The notes under the pieces: model-generated | Told to the model about the DNA's origin: nothing | Database searches by the model: none | Seen by the model: only the letters and a program-made list of their open reading frames with translations | From: Methylobacterium longum | Lineage (GTDB): Bacteria > Pseudomonadota > Alphaproteobacteria > Rhizobiales > Beijerinckiaceae | Length of the DNA: 64,000 nucleotides | Reading direction: 5' to 3' | NCBI RefSeq assembly: GCF_022179385.1 | Contig: NZ_BPQS01000001.1 | Coordinates: 186,001-250,000, forward strand | Program-made: the position numbers and the translations under genes | Shown here: piece after piece, positions 56,582 through 64,000 of the stretch | Numbering within the stretch: the stretch's first letter is position 1 | Layout of the letters: each line of letters begins with the position of its first letter

Positions 56582-57907
56582 ATGCGTCTCTCCCGCTACT
56601 TCATGCCGACCTTGCGCGAGACGCCCAAGGAAGCCGAGATCGTCTCGCACCGGCTGATGCTGCGCGCCGGCCTGGTCCGCCAGGAATCGGCCGGCATCTA
56701 CGCGTGGCTGCCGCTCGGCCTCCGGGTCCTTGAGCGCGTCTGCGCGGTGATCCGCCGGGAGCAGGATCGCTCCGGTGCCATCGAGATCCTGATGCCGACG
56801 GTGCAATCCGCCGAGTTGTGGCGGGAATCCGGCCGCTACGACGCCTACGGCAAGGAGATGCTGCGCCTGAAGGACCGGCACGAGCGCGAGATGCTCTACG
56901 GGCCCACCGCCGAGGAGATGGTCACCGAGATCTTCCGGGCGAGCGTGCGCTCCTACAAGGACCTGCCCAAGAATCTCTACCAGATCTCGTGGAAGTTCCG
57001 CGACGAGGTGCGGCCGCGCTTCGGCACGATGCGCTCGCGCGAGTTCCTGATGAAGGACGCCTACTCGTTCGACTTCGACCAGGCGGGGGCGCGCCACGCC
57101 TACAACCGGATGTTCGTGGCGTACCTGCGCACCTTCGCGGGGTTGGGCCTCAAGGCGATCCCGATGCGCGCCGATACCGGTCCGATCGGCGGCGACCTGT
57201 CCCACGAGTTCATCATCCTGGCCAAGACCGGCGAGAGCGAGGTCTTCTGCGACCAGGCCTATCTCGGCTTCGACACCCCGCCCGAGACGGTCGATTTCGA
57301 CGACGTCGCCGGCCTTCAGGGCATCGTCGATGCCTGGACCTCGCACTACGCCGCCACCGAGGAGATGCACGAGCCGGAGGCCTTCGCGGCGGTGCCGGAG
57401 GCGAGCCGCCTCGCGGCCCGCGGCATCGAGGTCGGGCACATCTTCTATTTCGGCACCAAGTATTCCGAGCCGATGGGCGCCAAGGTCGCGGGTCCGGACG
57501 GGATCGAGCGGCCGGTCCATATGGGGTCCTACGGCATCGGTCCCAGCCGGCTGGTGGCGGCGATCATCGAGGCCAGCCACGACGAGGCCGGCATCATCTG
57601 GCCGGATTCCGTGGCGCCCTTCGACGTGGCCCTGATCAACCTGAAGGTCGGCGATGCCGGCACCGACGCGGCCTGCGCGCAGATCCAGTCCGACTTGGAG
57701 ACCGCCGGCCTGTCAGTGCTCTACGACGACCGCGACGAGCGCCCGGGCGCCAAGTTCGCCACCGCCGACCTGATCGGCCTGCCCTGGCAGGTGATCGTCG
57801 GGCCCAAGGGTCTGGCCGAGGGCAAGGTCGAGTTGAAGCGGCGCGCCGGCGGCGAGCGCGAGAGCCTCGCGACCGTCGACCTGCTGGCACGCATCCGGCG
57901 CGTCTGA
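56582..57907 (+). CDS. proS: Proline-tRNA ligase, short alphaproteobacterial form
   Basis: The 441-residue class II synthetase lacks the editing insertion found in the 570-residue bacterial type. Motif 1 lies in [20 protein letters not shown], motif 2 in [20 protein letters not shown], motif 3 in [18 protein letters not shown]. The anticodon-binding domain is at 345-441. ATG 56582 starts [19 protein letters not shown]. lolC starts 10 bp downstream. Confidence 0.96.
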   Translation: MRLSRYFMPTLRETPKEAEIVSHRLMLRAGLVRQESAGIYAWLPLGLRVLERVCAVIRREQDRSGAIEILMPTVQSAELWRESGRYDAYGKEMLRLKDRHEREMLYGPTAEEMVTEIFRASVRSYKDLPKNLYQISWKFRDEVRPRFGTMRSREFLMKDAYSFDFDQAGARHAYNRMFVAYLRTFAGLGLKAIPMRADTGPIGGDLSHEFIILAKTGESEVFCDQAYLGFDTPPETVDFDDVAGLQGIVDAWTSHYAATEEMHEPEAFAAVPEASRLAARGIEVGHIFYFGTKYSEPMGAKVAGPDGIERPVHMGSYGIGPSRLVAAIIEASHDEAGIIWPDSVAPFDVALINLKVGDAGTDAACAQIQSDLETAGLSVLYDDRDERPGAKFATADLIGLPWQVIVGPKGLAEGKVELKRRAGGERESLATVDLLARIRRV

Positions 57908-57916
57908 GTCAATCCG

Positions 57917-59215
57917 ATGGCGGCATCAGCGGCGCTGGATCGGGTGAAGACCTTTGCGACGTCGCTCCGCGCGGGCACCCCGCCGTTCGCGCCGTTCGAG
58001 TGGATCCTTGCCGGCCGCTACCTGCGGGCGCGCCGCCGGGGTGGCGGCGTCTCGGTGGTGGCGTTCTTCTCGGTGCTCGGCATAACGCTCGGCGTCGCCA
58101 CGCTGATCATCGTCCTGTCGGTGATGAACGGCTTCCGGGCGGAGTTGCTGTCGAAGATCGTCGGCATCAACGGCCACCTGTTCGCGACGCCGATCGACCG
58201 CCCGTTCAACGACTGGACCGACCTCTCGGAGCGCCTGTCCAAGGTAGCGGGCGTGCGCGCGGCGGTGCCGCTGGTGGAGGGGCAGGCCTTCGCCTCGTCG
58301 CAGTACGGCGGCTCGGGCGTCATCATCCGCGGCGTGCGCGCCGCCGACCTCGACGCGCTGGCGGCGGTGTCTTCGTCGATCCGCGGCGGCACCCTGGAGG
58401 GCTTCGACGACGGCACCGGCGTGCTGATCGGCCGGCGGCTCGCCGATACCCTCGGTCTCCAGGCCGGGGACACGATCACGCTGGTGACGCCCAAGGGCTC
58501 GTCCACGCCCTTCGGGACGGCGCCGCGCACCAAGAGCTACACGGTCAAGGCGGTGTTCGAAGTCGGCATGACCGAGTTCGACCAGACCTTCGTGTTCATG
58601 CCGCTGGCTGAGGCGCAGGCCTTCTTCAACAAGGACGGCGACGTCAGCATGATCGAGATCTATGTCGACGATCCCGACCATGTCGGCGACATGCGCGAGC
58701 CCCTGGAGATGGCGGCCGAGCGCCCGATCCTGCTCACCGACTGGCGCCAGCGCAACCGGACCTTCTTCGGGGCGCTGGAGGTCGAGCGGAACGTGATGTT
58801 CCTGATCCTCAGCCTGATCGTCGTGGTGGCGACGCTCAACATCGTCTCAGGCCTGATCCTGCTGGTGCGCGACAAGTCGAGCGACATCGCCATCCTGCGC
58901 ACCATGGGGGCGACGCCCGGCACGATCATGCGCGTGTTCCTGATCAACGGCGCGCTGATCGGTATCGTCGGCACGCTGGGCGGGCTGACCCTCGGCGTCC
59001 TGATCACGCTGAACATCAAGCCGATCCAGCACGTGCTGTTTCCGGGGGCCTGGGATCCGACCGTGCGCTTCCTCGCCGAGATCCCGGCCCAGATGAATCC
59101 GAAGGAGATCACCGCCGTGGTGATCACCTCCCTGCTGCTGTCGCTCGCGGCGACGCTCTATCCCTCTTGGCGCGCCGCCCGGCTCGATCCGGTGCAGGCC
59201 CTCCGCTACGGCTGA
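57917..59215 (+). CDS. lolC: Lipoprotein-releasing ABC transporter permease
   Basis: The 432-residue LolC/E-type protein has four membrane helices (near 45-70, 285-310, 330-360 and 390-415) and a periplasmic MacB-like domain of about 200 residues after the first. [20 protein letters not shown] begins the fold. [20 protein letters not shown] is the coupling helix that meets LolD. In alphaproteobacteria one such gene usually serves as a homodimer. It extracts lipoproteins from the inner membrane for transport to the outer membrane. Confidence 0.95.
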   Translation: MAASAALDRVKTFATSLRAGTPPFAPFEWILAGRYLRARRRGGGVSVVAFFSVLGITLGVATLIIVLSVMNGFRAELLSKIVGINGHLFATPIDRPFNDWTDLSERLSKVAGVRAAVPLVEGQAFASSQYGGSGVIIRGVRAADLDALAAVSSSIRGGTLEGFDDGTGVLIGRRLADTLGLQAGDTITLVTPKGSSTPFGTAPRTKSYTVKAVFEVGMTEFDQTFVFMPLAEAQAFFNKDGDVSMIEIYVDDPDHVGDMREPLEMAAERPILLTDWRQRNRTFFGALEVERNVMFLILSLIVVVATLNIVSGLILLVRDKSSDIAILRTMGATPGTIMRVFLINGALIGIVGTLGGLTLGVLITLNIKPIQHVLFPGAWDPTVRFLAEIPAQMNPKEITAVVITSLLLSLAATLYPSWRAARLDPVQALRYG

Positions 59216-59228
59216 CGGGCCACCACCC

Positions 59229-59942
59229 ATGAGCGATCCGAGCCAGACGACCGGCGACCCGCCGGTTCCGGCCCTGTTCTTTTCCCGCGTCGAGCGGCGC
59301 TACCCTCAGGCCGAGGGCGCCCTGGAGATCCTGCGCGGCGCCGATCTCGCGATCTGGCCGGGAGAGCTCGTGGCGCTGGTCGCGCCGTCGGGCGCCGGCA
59401 AGTCGACCCTGCTGCACCTCGCCGGGCTGCTGGAACGGCCGGACGGGGGCGAGGTCTATATCGGCGGCCAGCCCACCGCCGCCATGCCGGATGCGGAACG
59501 CACCCGCCTCCGGCGCGAGGAGATGGGCTTCGTCTACCAGTTCCACCACCTGCTGCCGGAATTCTCGGCGCTGGAGAACGTGGTGATGCCGCAGCTCATC
59601 CGCGGCCTGAAGAGCGCGGAGGCGAAGGCCCGCGCCACCGAACTGCTCGGCTTCCTCGGCCTCAAGAACCGGCTGCCGCACCGCCCCGCCGAACTGTCGG
59701 GCGGCGAGCAGCAGCGCGTCGCCATCGCCCGGGCGGTCGCCAACGGTCCGCGGCTGCTGCTGGCCGACGAGCCCACCGGCAACCTCGACCCGGGCACGGC
59801 CGGCCACGTCTTCTCGGTGCTGCTCGCCCTGGTGCGGGCCTCCGGACTGGCCGCCCTGGTGGCGACCCACAACCTCGAGCTGGCCGCGCGCATGGACCGC
59901 CGGGTAACCATCCGCGACGGGCTGATCACGCCGCTCGATTAG
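59229..59942 (+). CDS. lolD: Lipoprotein-releasing ABC transporter ATPase
   Basis: The 237-residue MacB/LolD-type ATPase has Walker [11 protein letters not shown]-loop [16 protein letters not shown], signature [14 protein letters not shown], Walker [12 protein letters not shown] and the switch His in ATHNLELA. It starts 13 bp after lolC and forms the complex LolC2D2 with it. Confidence 0.95.
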   Translation: MSDPSQTTGDPPVPALFFSRVERRYPQAEGALEILRGADLAIWPGELVALVAPSGAGKSTLLHLAGLLERPDGGEVYIGGQPTAAMPDAERTRLRREEMGFVYQFHHLLPEFSALENVVMPQLIRGLKSAEAKARATELLGFLGLKNRLPHRPAELSGGEQQRVAIARAVANGPRLLLADEPTGNLDPGTAGHVFSVLLALVRASGLAALVATHNLELAARMDRRVTIRDGLITPLD

Positions 59943-60413
59943 GCTGCGACACGCCCCGGGGACCGTACCGGGCGCCGGCATCGGCCCGGCCCTCACACCA
60001 GTCCCGGACGGCGGTGCCGGCGAAGCGAGCCGATAAGGCGGCGCAATGCGCGCCGATGCCGTGCGTCCCCGATGACGGACGGGCGCCCGGCGATCGCGGG
60101 TCTCGATCGGACACCGCCTGGGGCGAAGCGCTGCTCGGGGATCCGTTCCGCGGATCTCCGGATCCCGTGTGCCGGACCGCCGTGTCCCTCCTCGATGTGG
60201 GCCGGCTCTCACCGTCGCGGCAAACCGCGTCCGGCCCCGCCACGAGGGCGCGAGACGGGCCCGAGACGCGCCCGAAACGCCGCGATTTTTAATCCATCCT
60301 GCCGCGTGCGGCGCGTCACGCCGCGAAAGACATCGGCTCACTACATTGCAATCACGCAAGACAAAACAGAGCCGAACAACCGGCCTGTACTGCGATATCT
60401 CTGGAGCCCTGCC
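59943..60413. other. Intergenic region after lolD, no gene seen
   Basis: About 470 bp of GC-rich sequence with chance frames. Around 60285-60345 it becomes AT-richer with short GC-rich hairpins (for example CGCGTGCGGCGCGTCACGCCG). The promoter of the secreted protein gene should lie near 60340-60400. Confidence 0.5.
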
Positions 60414-60674
60414 ATGAAGAACCGTATCGCCATCGCCCTCACCGCGCTTGTCCTTGGTGCCGCACCGCTCTCGTCCGCCATGGCGGAGAACCGGGGCCGC
60501 TGGACCGGCTTCGTGCCCTACGCGCCCGAGACCACCGGCGCGCTCGGCCTCGGCGCCCACGACATGCCCTTCTACGAGGGCTGCCCGATGAGTTCCGCGG
60601 CGGAGGGCAACGCCGATCAGCAGACCCGCCCGGTGAAGCAGTACGGGCAGACCACCGGCGGCTACCGCTGCTGA
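60414..60674 (+). CDS. Small secreted protein
   Basis: The 86-residue protein has a clear Sec signal peptide (MKNRIAIALTALVLGAAPLS, cleavage after AMA at about residue 24). The mature part of about 62 residues is Gly/Thr-rich with Cys residues in FYEGCPMSS and at the very C-terminus (GYRC). Family not recognised. The separate transcription unit has a leader of more than 400 bp. Confidence 0.8.
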   Translation: MKNRIAIALTALVLGAAPLSSAMAENRGRWTGFVPYAPETTGALGLGAHDMPFYEGCPMSSAAEGNADQQTRPVKQYGQTTGGYRC

Positions 60675-60692
60675 GCCGGGGGATCGGCGTAC

Positions 60693-60791
60693 ATGAAGCT
60701 TAAGGTTGTCTCCTACGCGATGATCGGCGCCTTCGTGAGCGGCCTGCTCGCGACGCTCATCGGCTCGGCGAGCCTCCTCCTGGGCCACTGA
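60693..60791 (+). CDS. 32-residue membrane protein
   Basis: ATG 60693 gives MKLKVVSYAMIGAFVSGLLA and ends SASLLLGH before TGA 60789-60791. Most of the peptide is one hydrophobic helix with GxxxG-like spacing. GGGGGAT lies 10 bp upstream. It follows the secreted-protein gene by 18 bp, so both may share a transcript. Function unknown. Confidence 0.55.
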   Translation: MKLKVVSYAMIGAFVSGLLATLIGSASLLLGH

Positions 60792-60946
60792 ACCCGCGCG
60801 TCCGCACCGAGGTCGCGGCGGCGCCTTGAGACCTCGAAGGCAAACCGCCGCGGCCGATCTCCGATTGCGGCCTCCCACACCGATCTCCGACCTGAGGCAG
60901 AAACCAGGGCCCGCGACGCGGCTCCGACGTCTGCCTGTCGGCAGTT

Positions 60947-62239
60947 TCAGGGTGTCCGCCTGCCGCCCTCCGGGGCACGGGGATCGGGCGCGGTCCGCCC
61001 GCGCTCGTCGGCCAGCGCCTCGACCTGAGCGCAGGCCTCGGCAATGGCGTCGTGGCTCTCCGCCATGCGCGCCTTGGCCCGCGCGCAGGCACGGGTCACC
61101 GCCGCGTCGCTCAGCAGCCGCCCGATCACCCGGGCGGCGCGGGCGGGCCGGAACGCCCGGCGGCTCAGGGTGATGCCGAGGGCCCGATCCTGGAGGCGGC
61201 GGCCCTCGTCGAAATGATCGAACGCCACCGGCACGACGAGCTGCGGGATGCCGGCCGCGAGAGCCTGTGCCACCGTTCCGACGCCACCGTGGTGCACCAG
61301 GGCGGCGCTCCGCGGCAGCAGCGCGCTCAGGGGCGCGTAGGGCACGTGGATGATCCCCTCGGGAAGCGGCTTGCGGATCTGGCCTCCCTGCGGTGCGAGC
61401 AGGACGCCCCGGCGCCCCATCCGGCGGCACGTCTCTACGGCGGTCTCGAAGAAGGCCGCCCCCTGACGCATGGCCGAGCCGTAGGTGAACACGATCGGGG
61501 CATCGCCCGAGGCCAGGAAGACCTCCAGGTCCGGCGGCATGGCCGCCACGTCGCCGAACCGGTCGACCAGCGGGAAGCCGAGCTGCACCGCCTGGGCCGG
61601 CCAGTCGGCCTGCGGGGCGGCGTACCAGCCGGGGAACATCAGCAGCATGCGGGTCGGGCTGTTCCACCAGTGGCGCAGCCGGCGCACCGGATCGAGGCCG
61701 AGGTGGTGGCGCAGCGCGTTGAGCGGCGGCAGCGTGAACGGACCCACCACGACCTTGTCGATGCCCCGGTTGATGAAGGCCTGCAGGCGCGCCGGGAGCA
61801 GCCGCGGCAACGGCAATCCGGGCATCCGGGGCGGCTCGAACCGGCTCTCGATCAGGAAGGGCATCACGTGCAGCGTGGCGGTGGGTAGATCGTACAGATC
61901 CTGGGCGAACCGCGCGCCCCAGCTGAGCGGCGACGCCACCACGACGAGATCCCGGGTCCGCGCCCGGGTGGCACCCAGCCACAGACAGGTGGGTTCGGTC
62001 ATCCGCAGGGCGTAGTCGAACATCGGCTTGAAGCCCCAGCGGGGGTGCCAGAGTTCCGGCGCACCGATCACCGCCTCGTAATCGGCGACCGTCCCCAGGG
62101 ACTGGAAGGCGAGGCCCGCCCGCCGGGCCATCGGCTCGAACGGTGCCGGCGCGGCCAGGGCGACGCCGTGCCCGCGCGCGCGGAGGGCGTGGCCGAGCGC
62201 GATGAACGGCAGCACGTCGCCGTGTGTCCCGACAGCCAC
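60947..62239 (-). CDS. UGT-like glycosyltransferase (GT1, MGT family)
   Basis: About 430 residues with the GT-B fold. The start of the N-terminal lobe is VAVGTHGDVLPFIALGHALR, and the C-terminal donor-site motif is HHGGVGTVAQALAAGIPQL with PVAFDHFDEG after it. This resembles sterol/macrolide/rhamnosyl-type transferases. GTG 62239 has GAGG eight bases upstream. However, the expected first beta strand (RIEVALVAVG) lies upstream of it, with GGAGG placed ahead of an ATT codon at 62281, so the true start may be ATT 62281. Acceptor unknown. Confidence 0.85.
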   Translation of the reverse strand: MAVGTHGDVLPFIALGHALRARGHGVALAAPAPFEPMARRAGLAFQSLGTVADYEAVIGAPELWHPRWGFKPMFDYALRMTEPTCLWLGATRARTRDLVVVASPLSWGARFAQDLYDLPTATLHVMPFLIESRFEPPRMPGLPLPRLLPARLQAFINRGIDKVVVGPFTLPPLNALRHHLGLDPVRRLRHWWNSPTRMLLMFPGWYAAPQADWPAQAVQLGFPLVDRFGDVAAMPPDLEVFLASGDAPIVFTYGSAMRQGAAFFETAVETCRRMGRRGVLLAPQGGQIRKPLPEGIIHVPYAPLSALLPRSAALVHHGGVGTVAQALAAGIPQLVVPVAFDHFDEGRRLQDRALGITLSRRAFRPARAARVIGRLLSDAAVTRACARAKARMAESHDAIAEACAQVEALADERGRTAPDPRAPEGGRRTP

Positions 62240-62469
62240 GAGCGCGACCTCGATCCGTCCGACCGTCCGTATCGCGGGAATGACCTGCTCCTCCGAACCC
62301 CCCGATCCGATGACGAATTCAGTACGCAGCGGGGGTGATGCCAGCCCGGCCGAAGCGCAGCAACGATCTTTTTACCATGCCGACGAGAAGCAGCCGACGC
62401 GCCGCGTCCAGCCCCTTCCTCTAGAACAAAACATGAACATAATGGACCGCGCACAGAGGAGGCACGGCG

Positions 62470-62574
62470 ATGCTGAAGCGAATGGTCCTGACCGGAATGA
62501 TCGAGTTCATGGCGTTCGGAATGCTGTTCGCCGCGGTGGGCGCCTGGACGGTAGCCTTGGCACCGGTTCGTTAG
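62470..62574 (+). CDS. 34-residue membrane protein
   Basis: ATG 62470 gives [20 protein letters not shown] and [14 protein letters not shown], ending at TAG 62572-62574. One membrane helix covers nearly the whole peptide. AGAGGAGG at 62455-62462 is a strong ribosome site. Function unknown. It is divergent from the glycosyltransferase gene. Confidence 0.6.
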   Translation: MLKRMVLTGMIEFMAFGMLFAAVGAWTVALAPVR

Positions 62575-62779
62575 CCGGAATTTTCCGATCGCCGCCCGGT
62601 TCCCCCTGCGGGCGGCTTATGCACAGGCGATCGGCCCCACGATGCCGATTGTCCACAGGGGCAGCTCGAACTGGTGCTTCCAGGGCACGACCGGTGGATA
62701 TCGTCCCGCCAGGGGCCTCCACACGTCGACTCAAAGCCGGCGAGCAGGGATGCTGCACGACCCCGGAACAAGGTCGGCC

Positions 62780-64000
62780 ATGCCACGCCAGCTCAAGGAG
62801 GTCGGATTCGTCCACCTCCATGTCCACTCGTCCTATTCCCTACTCGAAGGGGCGCTGAAGGTCGGCTCCCTGATCAAGGCCGCGGTCGCCGACCGGCAGC
62901 CGGCGCTCGCGCTCACCGACACCAACAACCTGTTCGGGGCGCTCGAATTCTCCGAGAAGGCGGCCGGGGAGGGGGTGCAGCCGATCGCCGGCGTGCAGCT
63001 CTCGGTGGCATTCGAGGCGGCCGACCCGCACCAGCGCAGCGCCCCGACGAGCCATGGCGTCGTCCTCCTGGCCCAGGACGAGACCGGCTACGCCAACCTG
63101 CTGCGGCTGGCGAGCCGCGCCTATTTCGACACGGCGCTGGGCGAGGCGCCCCGCCTCGACGCCGGCGCGCTCGCGGGCGCCTCGGACGGGCTGATCGCCC
63201 TCACGGGCGGGATGTCGGGGCCGCTCGACGCGGCGTTCCGGGCCGGCCGGCCCGAACTGGCGCTGTCCCGCCTCAAGCGGCTCAAGGAGGCTTTCGGGGA
63301 GGACCGCCTCTACGTGGAGTTGCAGCGCCACGGCCTTCCGGAGGAGGGACGGATCGAGACCGCGCTCCTCGATCTCGCCGGGCGGCACGGCCTCGGGATC
63401 GTGGCGACCAACGAGCCCTTCTTCGCCAAGCCCGACGATTACGACGCCCACGATGCCCTGCTCGCCATCGCGGAGGGCCGGATCGTTTCCGACGAGCGAC
63501 GCCGCCGGGTGACGCCGAGCCACGCCTTCAAGACCCGCGCCGAGATGGCCGAGCTGTTCCGCGACCTGCCGGACGCGCTCCAGGCCACCGTCGAGATCGC
63601 CATGCGCTGCGCCGTGCGGGCGCGGACCCGCAAGCCCATCCTGCCGAATTTCGGCGCCGTGGCCGCGGGCGAGACACCGCCCATGGCCGAGGCCCTGGCG
63701 GATGCTGGCGAGACGGGCGTGCAGGCGGTCTCGGCCGACGAGCCGACCGAGCTGCGCCGGCAGGCCGAGGCGGGGCTGGAACTGCGCCTCAAGCAGCACG
63801 GCACGGCACCGGGCTTCTCCGAGGAGGATTACCGCAAGCGCCTCGCCTTCGAACTCGACGTCATCGTGTCGATGAAGTTCCCGGGCTACTTCCTGATCGT
63901 CTCGGACTTCATCAAGTGGGCCAAGGACCACGACATCCCCGTGGGTCCGGGCCGCGGCTCGGGTGCCGGCTCGCTGGTGGCGTGGTCGCTGCTGATCACC
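62780..64000 (+). CDS. dnaE: DNA polymerase III alpha subunit (5' part)
   Basis: The frame is open to the window edge; 407 residues of about 1,150 are visible. The N-terminal PHP domain starts at once ([18 protein letters not shown]) with metal-binding His pattern; [20 protein letters not shown] and [20 protein letters not shown] follow. The start of the palm is reached ([20 protein letters not shown], then [15 protein letters not shown]). It is the replicative polymerase. ATG 62780 is chosen because the PHP domain begins eight residues later; AGGTCGG lies upstream. Confidence 0.95.
   Translation, partial: MPRQLKEVGFVHLHVHSSYSLLEGALKVGSLIKAAVADRQPALALTDTNNLFGALEFSEKAAGEGVQPIAGVQLSVAFEAADPHQRSAPTSHGVVLLAQDETGYANLLRLASRAYFDTALGEAPRLDAGALAGASDGLIALTGGMSGPLDAAFRAGRPELALSRLKRLKEAFGEDRLYVELQRHGLPEEGRIETALLDLAGRHGLGIVATNEPFFAKPDDYDAHDALLAIAEGRIVSDERRRRVTPSHAFKTRAEMAELFRDLPDALQATVEIAMRCAVRARTRKPILPNFGAVAAGETPPMAEALADAGETGVQAVSADEPTELRRQAEAGLELRLKQHGTAPGFSEEDYRKRLAFELDVIVSMKFPGYFLIVSDFIKWAKDHDIPVGPGRGSGAGSLVAWSLLIT

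Noticed and set aside
59124-61982. 952-codon minus-strand frame
   Set aside because: It is antisense to lolD, the secreted protein and intergenic sequence. Its composition is that of a GC-rich shadow, and lolD on the other strand has all ABC motifs.

Overview
The window is high-GC DNA from an alphaproteobacterium, most likely Methylobacterium/Methylorubrum or a close relative in the Rhizobiales. The main grounds are a 14-gene nuo operon with a C-terminally extended NuoE, an alphaproteobacterial Mic60 gene between hemD and a hemY-like gene, a short proline-tRNA ligase, methylmalonyl-CoA epimerase, DUF1467 and DUF1127 proteins, and many insertion sequences of types common in that genus. The genus is an inference from gene content, not from a database search.

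Positions 1 to about 19.4 kb are an accessory region for cell-surface polysaccharide. It holds the end of a Wzz-like chain-length protein, a Wzy-type polymerase, a GH26-like hydrolase fused to a Hint domain, a parallel beta-helix protein, and a gtrB-gtrA-membrane glycosyltransferase cassette. The sugar genes are visibly AT-rich compared with the rest. Between them lies a pile of broken transposons: an IS3 remnant inside an IS481 remnant, an IS21 element inserted in the same IS481, an IS630, a second IS481 end, and two IS701-type remnants in inverted orientation around the gtr cassette. All recognisable transposase genes carry stops, frameshifts or truncations. The region ends with a transposase/DUF3768 chimera, micro-ORFs and two unknown genes, and stops at the 3' side of tRNA-Thr(GGT).

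From 19.6 to 36.3 kb comes conserved chromosome. It contains a leftward cluster (ABC exporter, aldose-1-epimerase-like, hemD, mic60, hemY-like, NUDIX), a periplasmic OB-fold-like protein divergent from a response regulator/histidine kinase pair, a MocR regulator, a DUF1127 protein, an EamA transporter, an AT-rich orphan FkbM-like gene and tRNA-Asp(GTC).

From 36.6 to 52.3 kb the complete nuoA-N operon encodes respiratory complex I. Two short repeats sit between its genes (nuoF/nuoG and nuoI/nuoJ). It continues into birA, RNase J, methylmalonyl-CoA epimerase and DUF1467. After a predicted leftward small RNA come proS, lolC and lolD (prolyl-tRNA charging and lipoprotein export), small secreted or membrane proteins, a UGT-like glycosyltransferase on the minus strand, and the 5' part of dnaE cut by the window edge.

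The most unusual observations are: an internally provable IS21 insertion (its empty target site is present elsewhere in the window); a 410-bp inverted repeat of dead IS701 ends around the gtr cassette; the GH26-like/Hint protein; and a promoter-plus-terminator signature for an unannotated RNA beside proS.
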